DNA of 64,000 bases from Methylocystis rosea SV97. GTDB lineage: Bacteria; Pseudomonadota; Alphaproteobacteria; Rhizobiales; Beijerinckiaceae. Under the pieces are notes generated by a model that was not told the DNA's origin, made no database searches, and saw nothing but the letters and a program-made list of their open reading frames with translations. Made by a program: the position numbers and the translations under genes. The stretch spans positions 2,500,304 through 2,564,303 of the forward strand of contig NZ_KB889963.1 of the NCBI RefSeq assembly GCF_000372845.1. The letters run 5' to 3'. Positions 35,506 through 44,960 of the stretch are shown here, in pieces. The number at the start of each line of letters is the position of its first letter. The stretch's first letter is position 1.

Positions 35506-36117
35506 CTAAAGAATACTGGCGATCTCCTCACAAGCGAGCCGCGGGCCGCGAGGATAGAGCTTTGCGTGATCACCGTATCCGATGTTGATCAGAAAATTGG
35601 ACTTTATCCGCGTTCCTTGGAAGAATTCCGCGTCGACCTTCGCCCTGTCGAAACCGCTCATCGGTCCGCAATCGAGACCCACCGCGCGCAGCGCGAGAAG
35701 AAGATAGGCGCCCTGCAACGAGCCGTTGCGAAAGGCCGTTTCCTCGATCAACGTCTGATTGCCGACGAACCAGGAACGCGCGTCCGTCGCCGGATAAAGG
35801 TGCGGGAGAGTCTCCGCGAAATCGAGATCATAGCCGACGATTGCAGTGGCGGGCGCGGCCATGGTTTTCGGACGATTGGCGTCCGACATCGCCGGGGCGA
35901 GCCGGGCCTTCGCCTGCGGCGAGCGCACGAAAATGATGCGCATCGGCGAGCAATTGGCGCTTGTCGGCCCCCATTTCGCGTAGTCCACGGCGAGCTCAAG
36001 CAGGCTGTCCGGCACTTCTATGGGAAGCCAGCCATTGTGCGTCCGCGCGCCCGTAAAGAGCTGCTCCAGCGCTTCGGGCGCAACCGCGCTCGCGGCCTGC
36101 CTGTCGGTCGTCGTCAT
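35506..36117 (-). CDS. Nitroreductase-family protein (malonic semialdehyde reductase RutE-like)
   Basis: FMN-dependent oxidoreductase of 203 residues. The ATG at 36117 is chosen because the family N-terminus follows at once. RutE-type features are ALEQLFTGARTHNGW, the WGPTSANCSPMRIIFV segment and the flavin-binding end GYGDHAKLYPRGPRL. RutE relatives reduce malonic semialdehyde to 3-hydroxypropionate in pyrimidine breakdown. No other rut gene is near, so the substrate here is uncertain. Confidence 0.87.
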   Translation of the reverse strand: MTTTDRQAASAVAPEALEQLFTGARTHNGWLPIEVPDSLLELAVDYAKWGPTSANCSPMRIIFVRSPQAKARLAPAMSDANRPKTMAAPATAIVGYDLDFAETLPHLYPATDARSWFVGNQTLIEETAFRNGSLQGAYLLLALRAVGLDCGPMSGFDRAKVDAEFFQGTRIKSNFLINIGYGDHAKLYPRGPRLACEEIASIL

Positions 36118-36133
36118 CGCATTCCCCGCAAGT

Positions 36134-36889
36134 TCAGATGTCGCGCCCCTCGACTTCAATATGCAGGCGCTCCTCGATCTTTTGAAGCGACTCCTGCTGG
36201 GGCGAGATGGCGAGCGACTTTCGATAGGCCGCGAGCGCCCCTTTCTTGTCGCCAGTCTTCTCCTTGAGCGCGCCAAGAGCGGCGAGCGCGTCAAAACGCT
36301 TCGGCTCAAGCGTCGCCGCGGTCTCGAGGTCGGCGATCGCGCCGCTGTCGTCCCCCTGCTCCGCCCGCACCTTGGCGCGCTGAACATAGCCCTCCGTCCA
36401 TTGCGGCGAGAGGGCGACCACATAGTCGAGAAGCTTCAGGGCGAGAGGCGGCGCGCCGGCCGCATCCGCCGCGAGGGCGCGCGCCGCAAGCAGATTGATC
36501 GTGTCCGACTCGGAATGCGCCCAGCGGCTCAGGATCGCCGCCGAAACGCCTTTCGCCTCCCGCTCGTCTTCGGCCTGCTCCAGGCGAAGATAAAGCCGCG
36601 CCATCTCTTCGGCGCGCTGCTGGGCGGGGTCCTTGGGTGGGGGTGGCGCTGCGGCGGCCGGCGCGCGCCGCTCGGGATCAACATCGCGTCCGCCCTGTCC
36701 CGGGCCGAGCGCGCGGGTCCCAGGCGGCAGCGGAATCCTTCCGATCCCTGGGATGAAGAGGAAATCGCCCTCCTCCTCGCCCAATGATTCGATCGAAGGC
36801 GTCTCCGATGCCTGAGCCAGCGCGATTCCGGCCGGCAGGGCTCCAAGAAAGACCACGATCGTCAGCGGAAGAAGCAGCGGCGTTCGCAT
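36134..36889 (-). CDS. Exported tetratricopeptide-repeat protein
   Basis: A 251-residue protein with a signal peptide (about 1-25, MRTPLLLPL at the start), a Pro/Ala/Gly-rich linker and several TPR motifs in the second half (for example the DFETAATLEPKRFDAL-like helices near 175-235). An ATG 12 bases upstream is an alternative start. It lies 16 bases before the nitroreductase gene. TPR proteins are scaffolds; the partner is unknown. Confidence 0.83.
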   Translation of the reverse strand: MRTPLLLPLTIVVFLGALPAGIALAQASETPSIESLGEEEGDFLFIPGIGRIPLPPGTRALGPGQGGRDVDPERRAPAAAAPPPPKDPAQQRAEEMARLYLRLEQAEDEREAKGVSAAILSRWAHSESDTINLLAARALAADAAGAPPLALKLLDYVVALSPQWTEGYVQRAKVRAEQGDDSGAIADLETAATLEPKRFDALAALGALKEKTGDKKGALAAYRKSLAISPQQESLQKIEERLHIEVEGRDI

Positions 36890-37122
36890 TGCTGCTAACA
36901 TAGCGCAGATCAATAGAAACGGCCACAGCGCCGCGCGCAGCGGAGAATTAGATTAACCATTTGTAAGCCACGACTCGACGCACGCGCGGCGAATTCATCC
37001 TGCGTTCAGGCGAGGCGCCCGAATCCTTTGCGCGCTAGTTAAGGTTGTTAGGAAACCCTCGCGCTTATCGCGACAACAACGCTGCAGCCCGCCTCAACGG
37101 CGGAGCTCCTGGAGTTGGATCA

Positions 37123-37380
37123 ATGATTGATACGATACGCCGTTTGCTGCAAGAGCACGGCCGTCTGCATACCCCTGTGGAACATTTGTCGGATTCGGAC
37201 GATCTCTACAGCGCAGGGCTGACGCCCTTTGCCGCGATCCGCACCATGCTCGCGCTGGAAGAAGCCTTCGACGTCGAGTTCCCGGTCTCCATGCTCCGGC
37301 GACAAAGCTTCGCTTCAATCACCGCCATTCGAGACTGCGTCAGCAAATTGGCGCCGTCGGCGGAGCGCCGCGCCGCTTAA
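37123..37380 (+). CDS. Acyl-carrier-protein-like protein lacking the attachment serine
   Basis: An 85-residue protein with the ACP four-helix pattern: LYSAGLTPFAAIRTMLALEEAFDVEFP aligns in two parts with the DSL-to-ALEEEFD core of ACPs. At the phosphopantetheine position the expected serine is P35 (codon CCC, 37225-37227), so it cannot carry the usual cofactor there. Related small carrier proteins have LTS at this point. No synthetase or acyltransferase gene is adjacent. It could be a regulatory or decoy carrier, or use another residue. The start follows a GGAG site. Confidence 0.75.
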   Translation: MIDTIRRLLQEHGRLHTPVEHLSDSDDLYSAGLTPFAAIRTMLALEEAFDVEFPVSMLRRQSFASITAIRDCVSKLAPSAERRAA

Positions 37381-37576
37381 GCAGCGCGGGTTTTAGGTAG
37401 GATCTACGCCAAACTCGCGGCCACGCTGATCGTGTCCCGCCCGGCGCACGCGCAGGGCTAAACACCACGAAAGCCGCGGCTTCGGCTGCTCCAACCACAG
37501 TTGCGGCGGTTCGTTCGCTGCGATAGTCGTCTTTGGAAAGGCTCGAATGACGAGCCTTCGCGACGGCGAGAGTTCA

Positions 37577-39409
37577 ATGCCTCCTTATCATTCACGCACC
37601 ACGACCCATGGCCGCAACATGGCTGGCGCGCGCGGCCTCTGGCGCGCGACAGGCATGAAGGAGGAGGACTTCGGCAAACCGATCATCGCGGTCGCCAATT
37701 CCTTCACCCAATTCGTTCCCGGCCATGTGCATTTGAAGGATCTCGGCCAGCTCGTCGCCGCCGAGATCGAAAAGGCCGGCGGCGTCGCGAAAGAGTTCAA
37801 CACCATCGCGATCGATGACGGCATCGCTATGGGCCACGATGGGATGCTCTATTCGCTGCCCTCGCGCGATCTCATCGCCGACAGCGTCGAATTCATGGTC
37901 AACGCGCATTGCGCCGACGCGCTGGTCTGCATTTCGAATTGCGACAAGATCACGCCCGGCATGCTGATGGCGGCGCTGCGCCTCAACATTCCGGCGGTGT
38001 TCGTTTCCGGCGGCCCGATGGAGGCCGGCAAGGTCGTGCTCGCCGGCAAGGAGCACGCGCTCGATCTTGTCGATGCGATCGTCGCCGGCGTGGACGACTC
38101 GGTCAGCGAAGCGGACGTCGCCACGATCGAGCGCTCCGCCTGTCCGACCTGCGGATCATGCTCCGGCATGTTCACGGCGAACAGTATGAACTGCCTGACC
38201 GAGGCCCTGGGGCTGTCGCTTCCCGGCAATGGTTCGACCCTCGCGACCCATGCGGATCGCCGGCGGCTGTTTGTCGAAGCCGGGCATCTCATCGTGGATC
38301 TCGCGCGCCGCTACTATGAGCAGGACGACGAAAGCGTGCTGCCGCGTTCGATCGCGAGTTTTGAAGCTTTCGAAAACGCCATCACGCTCGACATCGCGAT
38401 GGGCGGCTCGACGAACACCGTGTTGCATCTACTCGCGGCGGCGCACGAGGCGCAGGTCGATTTCACCATGGCCGACATCGACCGCCTGTCGCGGCGGGTG
38501 CCGGTGCTGTGCAAGGTCGCGCCCTCCGCGCCCGACGTTCATCTTGAAGACGTGCATCGCGCCGGCGGCGTCTTCGCCATTCTCGGAGAATTGCTGCGCG
38601 CCGGTCTGCTGCACGGCGAGCTTCCGACCGTCCACAGTCCTTCGGTCAGCGACGCCGTGGCGCGCTGGGACATCGCCGTCACGCAGAGCGAAACCGCGCG
38701 CACGTTCTTTCGCGCCGCGCCGGGCGGCGTGGCGACGCAAGTCGCGTTCAGCCAGGACCGCCGCTATAAGGAGCTCGACGCCGACCGCGAAAAAGGCGCG
38801 ATACGCGACGCGGCGCACGCCTTTTCCAAGGATGGCGGCCTCGCCGTGCTCACGGGCAATCTCGCCATCGACGGCTGCATCGTGAAAACGGCCGGCGTTG
38901 ACGATTCGATTCTGAAATTCGCCGGCCCCGCCAAGGTCTATGAGAGTCAGGACGCGGCGGTGTCGGGCATTCTGACGGGCGACGTAAAGGCTGGCGAGGT
39001 GGTCGTCATCCGCTACGAAGGCCCGCGCGGTGGACCCGGCATGCAGGAAATGCTCTATCCGACGAGCTATCTGAAATCGAAGGGACTCGGCAAGGTCTGC
39101 GCGCTGGTGACGGACGGAAGATTTTCCGGCGGCACGGCCGGGCTTTCGATCGGCCATGTCTCTCCCGAAGCGGCCGAGGGCGGCGCGATCGCGTTGGTCC
39201 GGGACGGCGACAGAATAGAAATCGACATTCCGGCGCGAAGCATTACGCTCGCCGTTAGCGAAAACGAACTGGCGACGCGGCGCGCCGAACAATCCGCGAA
39301 AGGCTTCGCTCCGGCCAAGCCACGGCCTCGCAAAATCACCACGGCGCTGCGCGCCTACGCCTCAATGACGACGAGCGCGGCCAAAGGCGCGGTGCGACAG
39401 GTCCCCTGA
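37577..39409 (+). CDS. ilvD: Dihydroxy-acid dehydratase
   Basis: Fe-S enzyme of valine, leucine and isoleucine synthesis, 610 residues. The start at 37577 gives the family N-terminus [17 protein letters not shown]; an ATG 30 bases upstream lies inside a hairpin. Cluster cysteines occur in [10 protein letters not shown] and [15 protein letters not shown]. An AAGGCTCG/CGAGCCTT hairpin (37538-37558) lies upstream of the start and could affect initiation. It follows the carrier-like gene by 196 bases. Confidence 0.96.
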   Translation: MPPYHSRTTTHGRNMAGARGLWRATGMKEEDFGKPIIAVANSFTQFVPGHVHLKDLGQLVAAEIEKAGGVAKEFNTIAIDDGIAMGHDGMLYSLPSRDLIADSVEFMVNAHCADALVCISNCDKITPGMLMAALRLNIPAVFVSGGPMEAGKVVLAGKEHALDLVDAIVAGVDDSVSEADVATIERSACPTCGSCSGMFTANSMNCLTEALGLSLPGNGSTLATHADRRRLFVEAGHLIVDLARRYYEQDDESVLPRSIASFEAFENAITLDIAMGGSTNTVLHLLAAAHEAQVDFTMADIDRLSRRVPVLCKVAPSAPDVHLEDVHRAGGVFAILGELLRAGLLHGELPTVHSPSVSDAVARWDIAVTQSETARTFFRAAPGGVATQVAFSQDRRYKELDADREKGAIRDAAHAFSKDGGLAVLTGNLAIDGCIVKTAGVDDSILKFAGPAKVYESQDAAVSGILTGDVKAGEVVVIRYEGPRGGPGMQEMLYPTSYLKSKGLGKVCALVTDGRFSGGTAGLSIGHVSPEAAEGGAIALVRDGDRIEIDIPARSITLAVSENELATRRAEQSAKGFAPAKPRPRKITTALRAYASMTTSAAKGAVRQVP

Positions 39410-39470
39410 ACTTTCGCATTTGGGACGTGCGTCGTAGAGTGGCGCGCGTCCATCCAGTCGCCGGAACAAA

Positions 39471-41345
39471 ATGTCTCCGACACGTAAACTCGTCGCTTCT
39501 GGACTGTTTGGCATAGCGCTCGGATTCGCGGTGCTTGCGCTCGCCAGCTATGTCGCCCTGCGCGCCGAATTGCAGCGCCGTGAAGCTGGCGCATGGCTGC
39601 GCCACACCATTCAAGTGCAAAACGATCTTTATCAGCTTTACGGACTGCTGCAGGCCGCCGAGAGCGGTCAACGCGGTTTTATCATCACCCAGGACGAACG
39701 CTATCTGGATGCCTCCTCCGAAGCGACGCGCAAATTGCCCGCCGTCGTCGACCGCCTTTCGGAGCGCGTGAGAGACAATCCCAAGCAGCTCGAGATCGTC
39801 GCGGAGATGCGGCCGCTGCTTGGCGAAAGGGTCGAGATCATCAATGAGGCGATCGCCGATACGCGCGCGCTCCGGCTCGACGAGGCCGTGCAGCTCGTCA
39901 AGTCCGGGCGCGGAAAGGCGCTGATGGACCGGCTCCACGCCATCATCGACACGATGATTGAAAATGAGCAAAACTTGTTCGATGCGCGAGAGCGTGAAGT
40001 CAACGCCGCCGGCGGCGAATTCGACGCGGCCGTGTGGGCGATCGGCGGCATCATCTTCGCGCTTGGCGCATTTTCATTTCTGAATGCGCAAAAGCAGATG
40101 CACGCGCTGCAAACGTCACGCGACTCATTAAAGACCGCCTATGACCAGCTGATTGGGGAAACGACACGCCGGGAAGCGCTCGAGTCGCAGTTACGGCAGT
40201 CGCAAAAACTCGAAGCGCTCGGCCACCTGACCGGCGGCATCGCGCATGACTTCAACAATATGCTCGGCGTCATCGTCGCGAGTCTGCATCTGTTGCGGCG
40301 AAAGCTTGCGAACTCGAGCGACGATTATATTCAGCTGATCGATTCAGCGATGGACGGCGCCGATCGCGCCGCCGCCATGGTTCGCAGGCTTCTCGCATTC
40401 TCGCGCCGCCAGCCTTTGTCGCCGCGCCCGCTCGACCCCAATAAGTTCGTCTCCAGCGTCTCAGACATGGTGCGCCGCGCCCTCGGCGAAAAGATCGAAC
40501 TCGAAACTGTGCTCGCCGGCGGCCTGTGGGCGACAAAAATCGATCAGCACGAACTGGAAAGCGCCATCGTCAATCTCGCGGTCAATGCGCGCGACGCCAT
40601 GCCCCACGGCGGCAAGCTGACGATCGAGACGGCCAACTGCTATCTTGATGACGCCTACGCCAGCGAAAACATGGAAGTGAACCCTGGCCAGTATGTGATG
40701 ATCGCCGTGACCGACACCGGACAAGGCATGCCGCCCGAAGTCTTGTCGCAAGCGTTCGATCCGTTCTTCACCACCAAGCCCGCAGGCAAGGGTACCGGGC
40801 TCGGCCTTTCGCAGGTCCATGGATTCGTCAAACAATCGGGCGGCCAGGTCAAAATCTATTCCGAGCCGGGACGCGGAACCTGCATCAAGCTCTATCTGCC
40901 GCGTTTCAATCAGGTAGAACCGGCCGCCGAACTGCCCCTACCGCGTCCGAGACCTCTCGAACTTCCGCTTGGAAGACCGGAAGAGCTTGTGCTGATCGTC
41001 GAAGACGACGACACGGCGCGCCGCGTCACCGCGCAAGGCGTGCGGGAATTGGGTTACTCGGTTCTGGAGGCCGAGAACGGACGCGCGGCGATCGACATCA
41101 TTCGCCGTCGCGCCGACATCGCGCTGATGGTCACGGATGTGGTTATGCCCGACATGGACGGCGCCCGTCTCGCGCGCGAGGCGGTGTTTCGCAGACACAG
41201 CCTGCGCGTTCTGTTCATCACCGGCTATACGCGCAACGCGATCGTGCACAACGGCGTTCTTGACAAGGACGTCAAGCTGCTCACCAAACCGTTCACTTTG
41301 GAGCAGCTGGCGATAAAGATGCGCGACATCCTTGACTCGAAGTAG
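39471..41345 (+). CDS. CHASE3-domain hybrid sensor histidine kinase
   Basis: A 624-residue membrane kinase with two transmembrane segments (about 10-30 and 186-204) enclosing a CHASE3 sensory domain (38-180). A coiled region follows, then the phosphoacceptor histidine H259 in GGIAHDFNN, and the ATP-binding domain with NLAVNARDAMP, DTGQGM and GKGTGLGLS. A C-terminal receiver carries phosphoacceptor D556 in VTDVVMPDMDG. The receiver makes it a hybrid kinase, so a separate phosphotransfer protein or response regulator is needed; none is adjacent. The ligand is unknown. Confidence 0.93.
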   Translation: MSPTRKLVASGLFGIALGFAVLALASYVALRAELQRREAGAWLRHTIQVQNDLYQLYGLLQAAESGQRGFIITQDERYLDASSEATRKLPAVVDRLSERVRDNPKQLEIVAEMRPLLGERVEIINEAIADTRALRLDEAVQLVKSGRGKALMDRLHAIIDTMIENEQNLFDAREREVNAAGGEFDAAVWAIGGIIFALGAFSFLNAQKQMHALQTSRDSLKTAYDQLIGETTRREALESQLRQSQKLEALGHLTGGIAHDFNNMLGVIVASLHLLRRKLANSSDDYIQLIDSAMDGADRAAAMVRRLLAFSRRQPLSPRPLDPNKFVSSVSDMVRRALGEKIELETVLAGGLWATKIDQHELESAIVNLAVNARDAMPHGGKLTIETANCYLDDAYASENMEVNPGQYVMIAVTDTGQGMPPEVLSQAFDPFFTTKPAGKGTGLGLSQVHGFVKQSGGQVKIYSEPGRGTCIKLYLPRFNQVEPAAELPLPRPRPLELPLGRPEELVLIVEDDDTARRVTAQGVRELGYSVLEAENGRAAIDIIRRRADIALMVTDVVMPDMDGARLAREAVFRRHSLRVLFITGYTRNAIVHNGVLDKDVKLLTKPFTLEQLAIKMRDILDSK

Positions 41346-41370
41346 CGAGCGTTCGTTGCGGCGCTGACCA

Positions 41371-42360
41371 TCAGTTTTCGGCTTTAAGGGGGCGCATCAG
41401 CAGCGCTTCGATGGCGCCGTCAACGCTCAGCCGCGCGGAGAGAATGGAGTCGACGGCTTCAGCGATCGGCAATTCGACGTCATGCGCGCGCGCCATTTCA
41501 ACTAAGACGCGCGCCGTGAAGGCGCCTTCCGCAAGCTTGCCATGCGTGGCGTCTTCCACCGACTGTCCCTGCCCCAGCGCTTGTCCGAGCGCAAAGTTGC
41601 GCGACTGCGCCGATCCGCAGGTGAGCACGAGATCGCCCAATCCGGAAAGCCCCATCAATGTTTCCTGACGCGCGCCCAACGCGCGCCCAAGACGCATCAG
41701 TTCGGCAAATCCGCGTGCGATGAGCGCCGCCTGCGCGCTCGCGCCGAGCCCACGGCCGTGGCTCATTCCAGCGGCGATGGCGAGAACGTTTTTCGCTGCG
41801 CCGCCGATCTCGGCGCCGCGCACGTCGGTCGAGCGATAAAGCCGAAACGTCTTCGTCGAAAGCTCTTCACTCAAGCGCCGCGCCAGCGTTTCGTCATGCG
41901 CCGCGAGAGTCACCGCCGTCGGCAATCCTCTGCACACGTCCGCCGCGAAGCTTGGTCCCGAGAGCACGGCGACATCGACTTGGGGCAGTTCTTCTTTGGC
42001 GACTTCGCTCAGGAACATGCGCCGGTCGCGTTCAATGCCCTTGGCGCAAATCACAAAGGCGGCGCGCTCGCGCATATGCGGCCGCGCGGCGCGCGCGGTC
42101 ATGCGGATCGCTTGTGCGGGCGTGACGGCGAGTACGATGTCCGCCTCACGTACGACGGAAATGTCACTCGTCGGGGCGACGGCTGCGGCAAGCGGCAGAC
42201 CCGGCAACCGGCGCGTATTCTCGCGGTCGCGCGCCAGGGCGTCGGCGGATTGAGGGTCATGCGCCCATAAGGGCACCCGCGCGCGGCCTTGCGCGGCGAC
42301 ATTGGCGAGGGCGACGCCCCAAGCGCCGGCGCCGAGAACAGCGACAGTCGCGCGCGTCAT
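41371..42360 (-). CDS. gpsA: Glycerol-3-phosphate dehydrogenase [NAD(P)+]
   Basis: Makes sn-glycerol-3-phosphate for phospholipid synthesis; 329 residues. Landmarks are VLGAGAWGVALA for the dinucleotide fold, FVICAKGIERD, and the catalytic-site region GAAKNVLAIAAGM. The ATG at 42360 is chosen because it gives a 4-base overlap with the upstream PLD-domain gene; a longer frame starts 36 bases earlier. In relatives gpsA commonly follows tsaD directly; here a PLD gene sits between them. Confidence 0.95.
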   Translation of the reverse strand: MTRATVAVLGAGAWGVALANVAAQGRARVPLWAHDPQSADALARDRENTRRLPGLPLAAAVAPTSDISVVREADIVLAVTPAQAIRMTARAARPHMRERAAFVICAKGIERDRRMFLSEVAKEELPQVDVAVLSGPSFAADVCRGLPTAVTLAAHDETLARRLSEELSTKTFRLYRSTDVRGAEIGGAAKNVLAIAAGMSHGRGLGASAQAALIARGFAELMRLGRALGARQETLMGLSGLGDLVLTCGSAQSRNFALGQALGQGQSVEDATHGKLAEGAFTARVLVEMARAHDVELPIAEAVDSILSARLSVDGAIEALLMRPLKAEN

Positions 42361-42908
42361 CGCACGCCGATCCGCTGATTGTCGGGACGCGACCATAGCC
42401 TTTCAAAAGTTTGATGAAACCGCGCGGCGGCCTGTGGGCTCTCGATCACGATCAAATCATTGTCCTGATAGATTTCGCCGGAGACGCTGAAATTGGCGGA
42501 GCCGCTGCGCAAGACGCGACCGTCCACCTGATATGATTTCAGATGCATCAGATCGCGCGCGCGGCCTTTGCGGCGCACTTCGACGTTCGGGGCGTCGGCG
42601 ATTTCCTCGATCACAGACGCGCCGCGCCCCATCTCCTCCCCGTCGAGATAGATCCGCACCTTGACGCCGCGCATGGCCGCGCGGCCGAGCGCCGTCGTCA
42701 GAGAGCGGTCGGTCAGAACATAGGCGGCCATGTCGATCGAGCGGCGCGCGTCGTTAATCAGCCGCCCATCGACCGCGCCGAAACCGTCGCCGGGCCCGTA
42801 GAACACGCGCACGCCCGCGAAGGTCGGCTCCTCGGCGAGCAGTCCGGCCGGCTGCGGCGTTGGCGCAAGCGTCATGGCCGCAAGCGCCGCAGAAAAAAGG
42901 AGCCGCAT
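42357..42908 (-). CDS. Exported phospholipase-D-like (single HKD) protein
   Basis: A 183-residue protein with a signal peptide (about 1-25) and one PLD motif, HLKSYQVDGRVLRSGSANFS (H-x-K-x4-D-x6-GSxN). Single-motif members work as dimers; many are nucleases or phosphodiesterases. It lies between gpsA and tsaD, overlapping gpsA by 4 bases. An exported nuclease or phospholipase is likely; the substrate cannot be decided. Confidence 0.84.
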   Translation of the reverse strand: MRLLFSAALAAMTLAPTPQPAGLLAEEPTFAGVRVFYGPGDGFGAVDGRLINDARRSIDMAAYVLTDRSLTTALGRAAMRGVKVRIYLDGEEMGRGASVIEEIADAPNVEVRRKGRARDLMHLKSYQVDGRVLRSGSANFSVSGEIYQDNDLIVIESPQAAARFHQTFERLWSRPDNQRIGVR

Positions 42909-42917
42909 CGAACCGCC

Positions 42918-43982
42918 CTAGGCCTTGCCGTGGTGTGATCGGCTCGGCGCGGCGTCGAGCGGCCATCGCGGCCGCGGCGCAAAGTCGAGGTCATCGGTCA
43001 ATCCGCGTTTTAAGCGTTCGAGACCGGTCCAGGCGATGATCGCGCCATTGTCGGCGCACAGCGCCGCTGGCGGCGAAATGAACCGCAGCCCGCTTTCGGC
43101 GCAAAGCCGCATGAGCGCGCGGCGAATGGCGCCGTTGGCCGCGACCCCGCCGCCGATCACAAGGCCTTGCGGGGCTCGCCCCTCGCCTGCCGTAAAGAGG
43201 CGCACGCCGGAGCGCACCCTGTCCACGATCACGTCGACGATCGCAGCTTGGAAAGAGGCCGCAAGATCCCTGACGTCCTTTTCGCTCAGAGTCGGCAGTC
43301 TGAGGATTTCCTGCCGCACCGCGGTCTTGAGGCCAGAGAGGGAAAAGTCGGCCCCTTCCCGGCCAAGCATCGGGCGCGGAAAGTCGAATCGTCGCGCGTC
43401 GCCTTCAAGCGCGAGCTTCTCGATCTGCGGTCCCCCGGGATATGGCAGCTCCAGCATTTTGGCGACCTTGTCGAAGGCCTCGCCGGCAGCGTCGTCGACG
43501 GTGGAGCCCAGGCGGCGGTAGTCGCCGATGGCCTTCACCGCGACGATTTGCGTGTGCCCGCCGGAGATGAGGAGCGCCAGAAAAGGAAAGTCCAGGCGGT
43601 CGGTCAGACGCGCGGTTAGCGCGTGGGCTTCCAAATGATTGACGGCGATGAATGGTTTGCCCAAGGCAAGCGCCATGGCCTTGCCGGCCGTGAGCCCGAC
43701 GAGAACGCCGCCGATCAGTCCCGGACCAGCCGCGGCGGCGATCCCATCCAGATCTTTCGCCTCGGTCTTGGCCCGCTCCAGCGCGCGTCTGATCAGCCGG
43801 TCGAGGACATCGATATGCGCCCGCGCCGCGATTTCCGGAACGACGCCGCCATAGGCGGCGTGGCGGGCGATTTGGCTCAACACCTCATTGGAAAGGATCT
43901 CTCCGCCTTCGCCGCCCAGCCGCTCCGAGACGACCGCGACCGCGGTCTCATCGCAAGTGGTTTCAATGCCCAAAACGCGCAT
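42918..43982 (-). CDS. tsaD: tRNA N6-adenosine threonylcarbamoyltransferase
   Basis: Transfers threonylcarbamoyl to A37 of ANN-decoding tRNAs in the t6A pathway; 354 residues. It has the N-terminal [13 protein letters not shown], the metal-binding NHLEAH, and ISGGHTQIV and [11 protein letters not shown] of the ASKHA nucleotide site. It leads the tsaD-PLD-gpsA operon and is divergent from the Gly/Tyr-rich and hem genes. Confidence 0.96.
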   Translation of the reverse strand: MRVLGIETTCDETAVAVVSERLGGEGGEILSNEVLSQIARHAAYGGVVPEIAARAHIDVLDRLIRRALERAKTEAKDLDGIAAAAGPGLIGGVLVGLTAGKAMALALGKPFIAVNHLEAHALTARLTDRLDFPFLALLISGGHTQIVAVKAIGDYRRLGSTVDDAAGEAFDKVAKMLELPYPGGPQIEKLALEGDARRFDFPRPMLGREGADFSLSGLKTAVRQEILRLPTLSEKDVRDLAASFQAAIVDVIVDRVRSGVRLFTAGEGRAPQGLVIGGGVAANGAIRRALMRLCAESGLRFISPPAALCADNGAIIAWTGLERLKRGLTDDLDFAPRPRWPLDAAPSRSHHGKA

Positions 43983-44340
43983 GCGAACTCCCTGCGCAAG
44001 AAAGCCGCGCCGTTGAACTTCTCAGCGGCGGAACGGAGCTTATACCGCCGTACGGCGGGAAGTTCGAAAATTGTGATTGGAAAAGGGTTTACACCAATCA
44101 TTCTTAGCTGTTTCGTCAAATTCACGTATAATAATGCAACGCTAAAGATAGTTCCATTAAATTTCTAAGAATTCGTTGACGTCCCTCTTGACACGATCTC
44201 GATAGATACAAGTTGGCACTGCAGATCGTTGCTTCCCCGACGACGCCATATCTTGAGCTTAATAGAATTATGGCTAAGGCGAAGAGGTAATTAGCGTCCA
44301 GGTTGAGGTTGCTGTCGGTCTAAACTGTATGGAGGTGAAA
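43983..44340. other. 358-base AT-rich divergent intergenic region
   Basis: No gene was seen. CCGCCGTACGGCGG at 44045-44058 is a perfect 14-bp palindrome near the tsaD side. A TTGACA hexamer lies at 44188-44193, without a well-placed TATAAT. A GGAGGTGAAA ribosome-binding site precedes the Gly/Tyr-rich gene. Confidence 0.6.
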
Positions 44341-44793
44341 ATGGCGTCGAACAAAATTAAGGCCTTGGCGTTTACGTCCGCGATTGCAATGACGGCCGTG
44401 ATCGGCTCCACGAGCATCGCCGAGGCGAGGCATTACTGCCGTGCCCATTACGGCTGGCATCGCCACTGCGGCGGAACCAACTGGGGTTACGCGCGTCCGG
44501 TGCGCAGCTATTGGGGCTACGCGGCGCGACCCACCTATTGGGGTTCGGCGTATCGTCCGATGCGCTACTCCCGCTGCTACCGTCCGGGCTATTATGGCTA
44601 TTCTGGCGCCGGCTATGGCTCCACTTGGCCGACCTATGGCAGTTCGTATGGTTGGGGCGGAAGCCCGGGCTATTACGGCTATGGCGGCGGTGGCCTGCTT
44701 GGCGCAGGATTGGGCGGTCTCGGCGCCGGCGTTGGCGCGGGCATTGGCCTCGGCGCAGGTCTCGGAAGCGGCCTGTTTGGTGGTTGGTGGTGA
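44341..44793 (+). CDS. Gly/Tyr/Trp-rich exported low-complexity protein
   Basis: A 150-residue protein with a signal peptide (about 1-30, ending near STSIAEA). A middle (31-105) rich in Tyr, Trp, Arg and Gly follows, and then an end of almost pure Gly/Leu/Ala (GAGLGGLGAGVGAGIGLG region, about 115-150). The start at 44341 has a strong GGAGGTGAAA site; the upstream ATG lacks one. It resembles small secreted Gly-rich surface proteins of Hyphomicrobiales. The function is unknown. It sits between the usually adjacent divergent genes tsaD and hemC and ends in its own strong terminator. Confidence 0.8.
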   Translation: MASNKIKALAFTSAIAMTAVIGSTSIAEARHYCRAHYGWHRHCGGTNWGYARPVRSYWGYAARPTYWGSAYRPMRYSRCYRPGYYGYSGAGYGSTWPTYGSSYGWGGSPGYYGYGGGGLLGAGLGGLGAGVGAGIGLGAGLGSGLFGGWW

Positions 44794-44845
44794 TCAGTTT
44801 AGCAATCCGCCGGGCCGCGTAGAGTTCGCCCGCGGAGCTAAAAAA

Positions 44846-44880
44846 GAGCGTCCGCTCCGACGAGCGGACGCTCGCTTTTT
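44846..44880 (+). terminator. Strong intrinsic terminator after the Gly/Tyr-rich gene
   Basis: GAGCGTCCGCTC and GAGCGGACGCTC form a perfect 12-bp stem with a CGAC loop, followed by GCTTTTT. It isolates the gene from hemC, 80 bases downstream. Confidence 0.92.
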
Positions 44881-44960
44881 GAGGAGTTCGGTCGCCGCGT
44901 TCGTTCCGCTTGCGCCTCGCGCGTTCCCGCCTATAGTCGCGCGGATAACGGCGGCGGATA

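Noticed and set aside
36953..36967. Second CtrA box (TTAA-N7-TAAG) upstream of the carrier-like gene
   Set aside because: One half-site is off-consensus and the site is about 160 bases from the start codon, so it was too weak to annotate.
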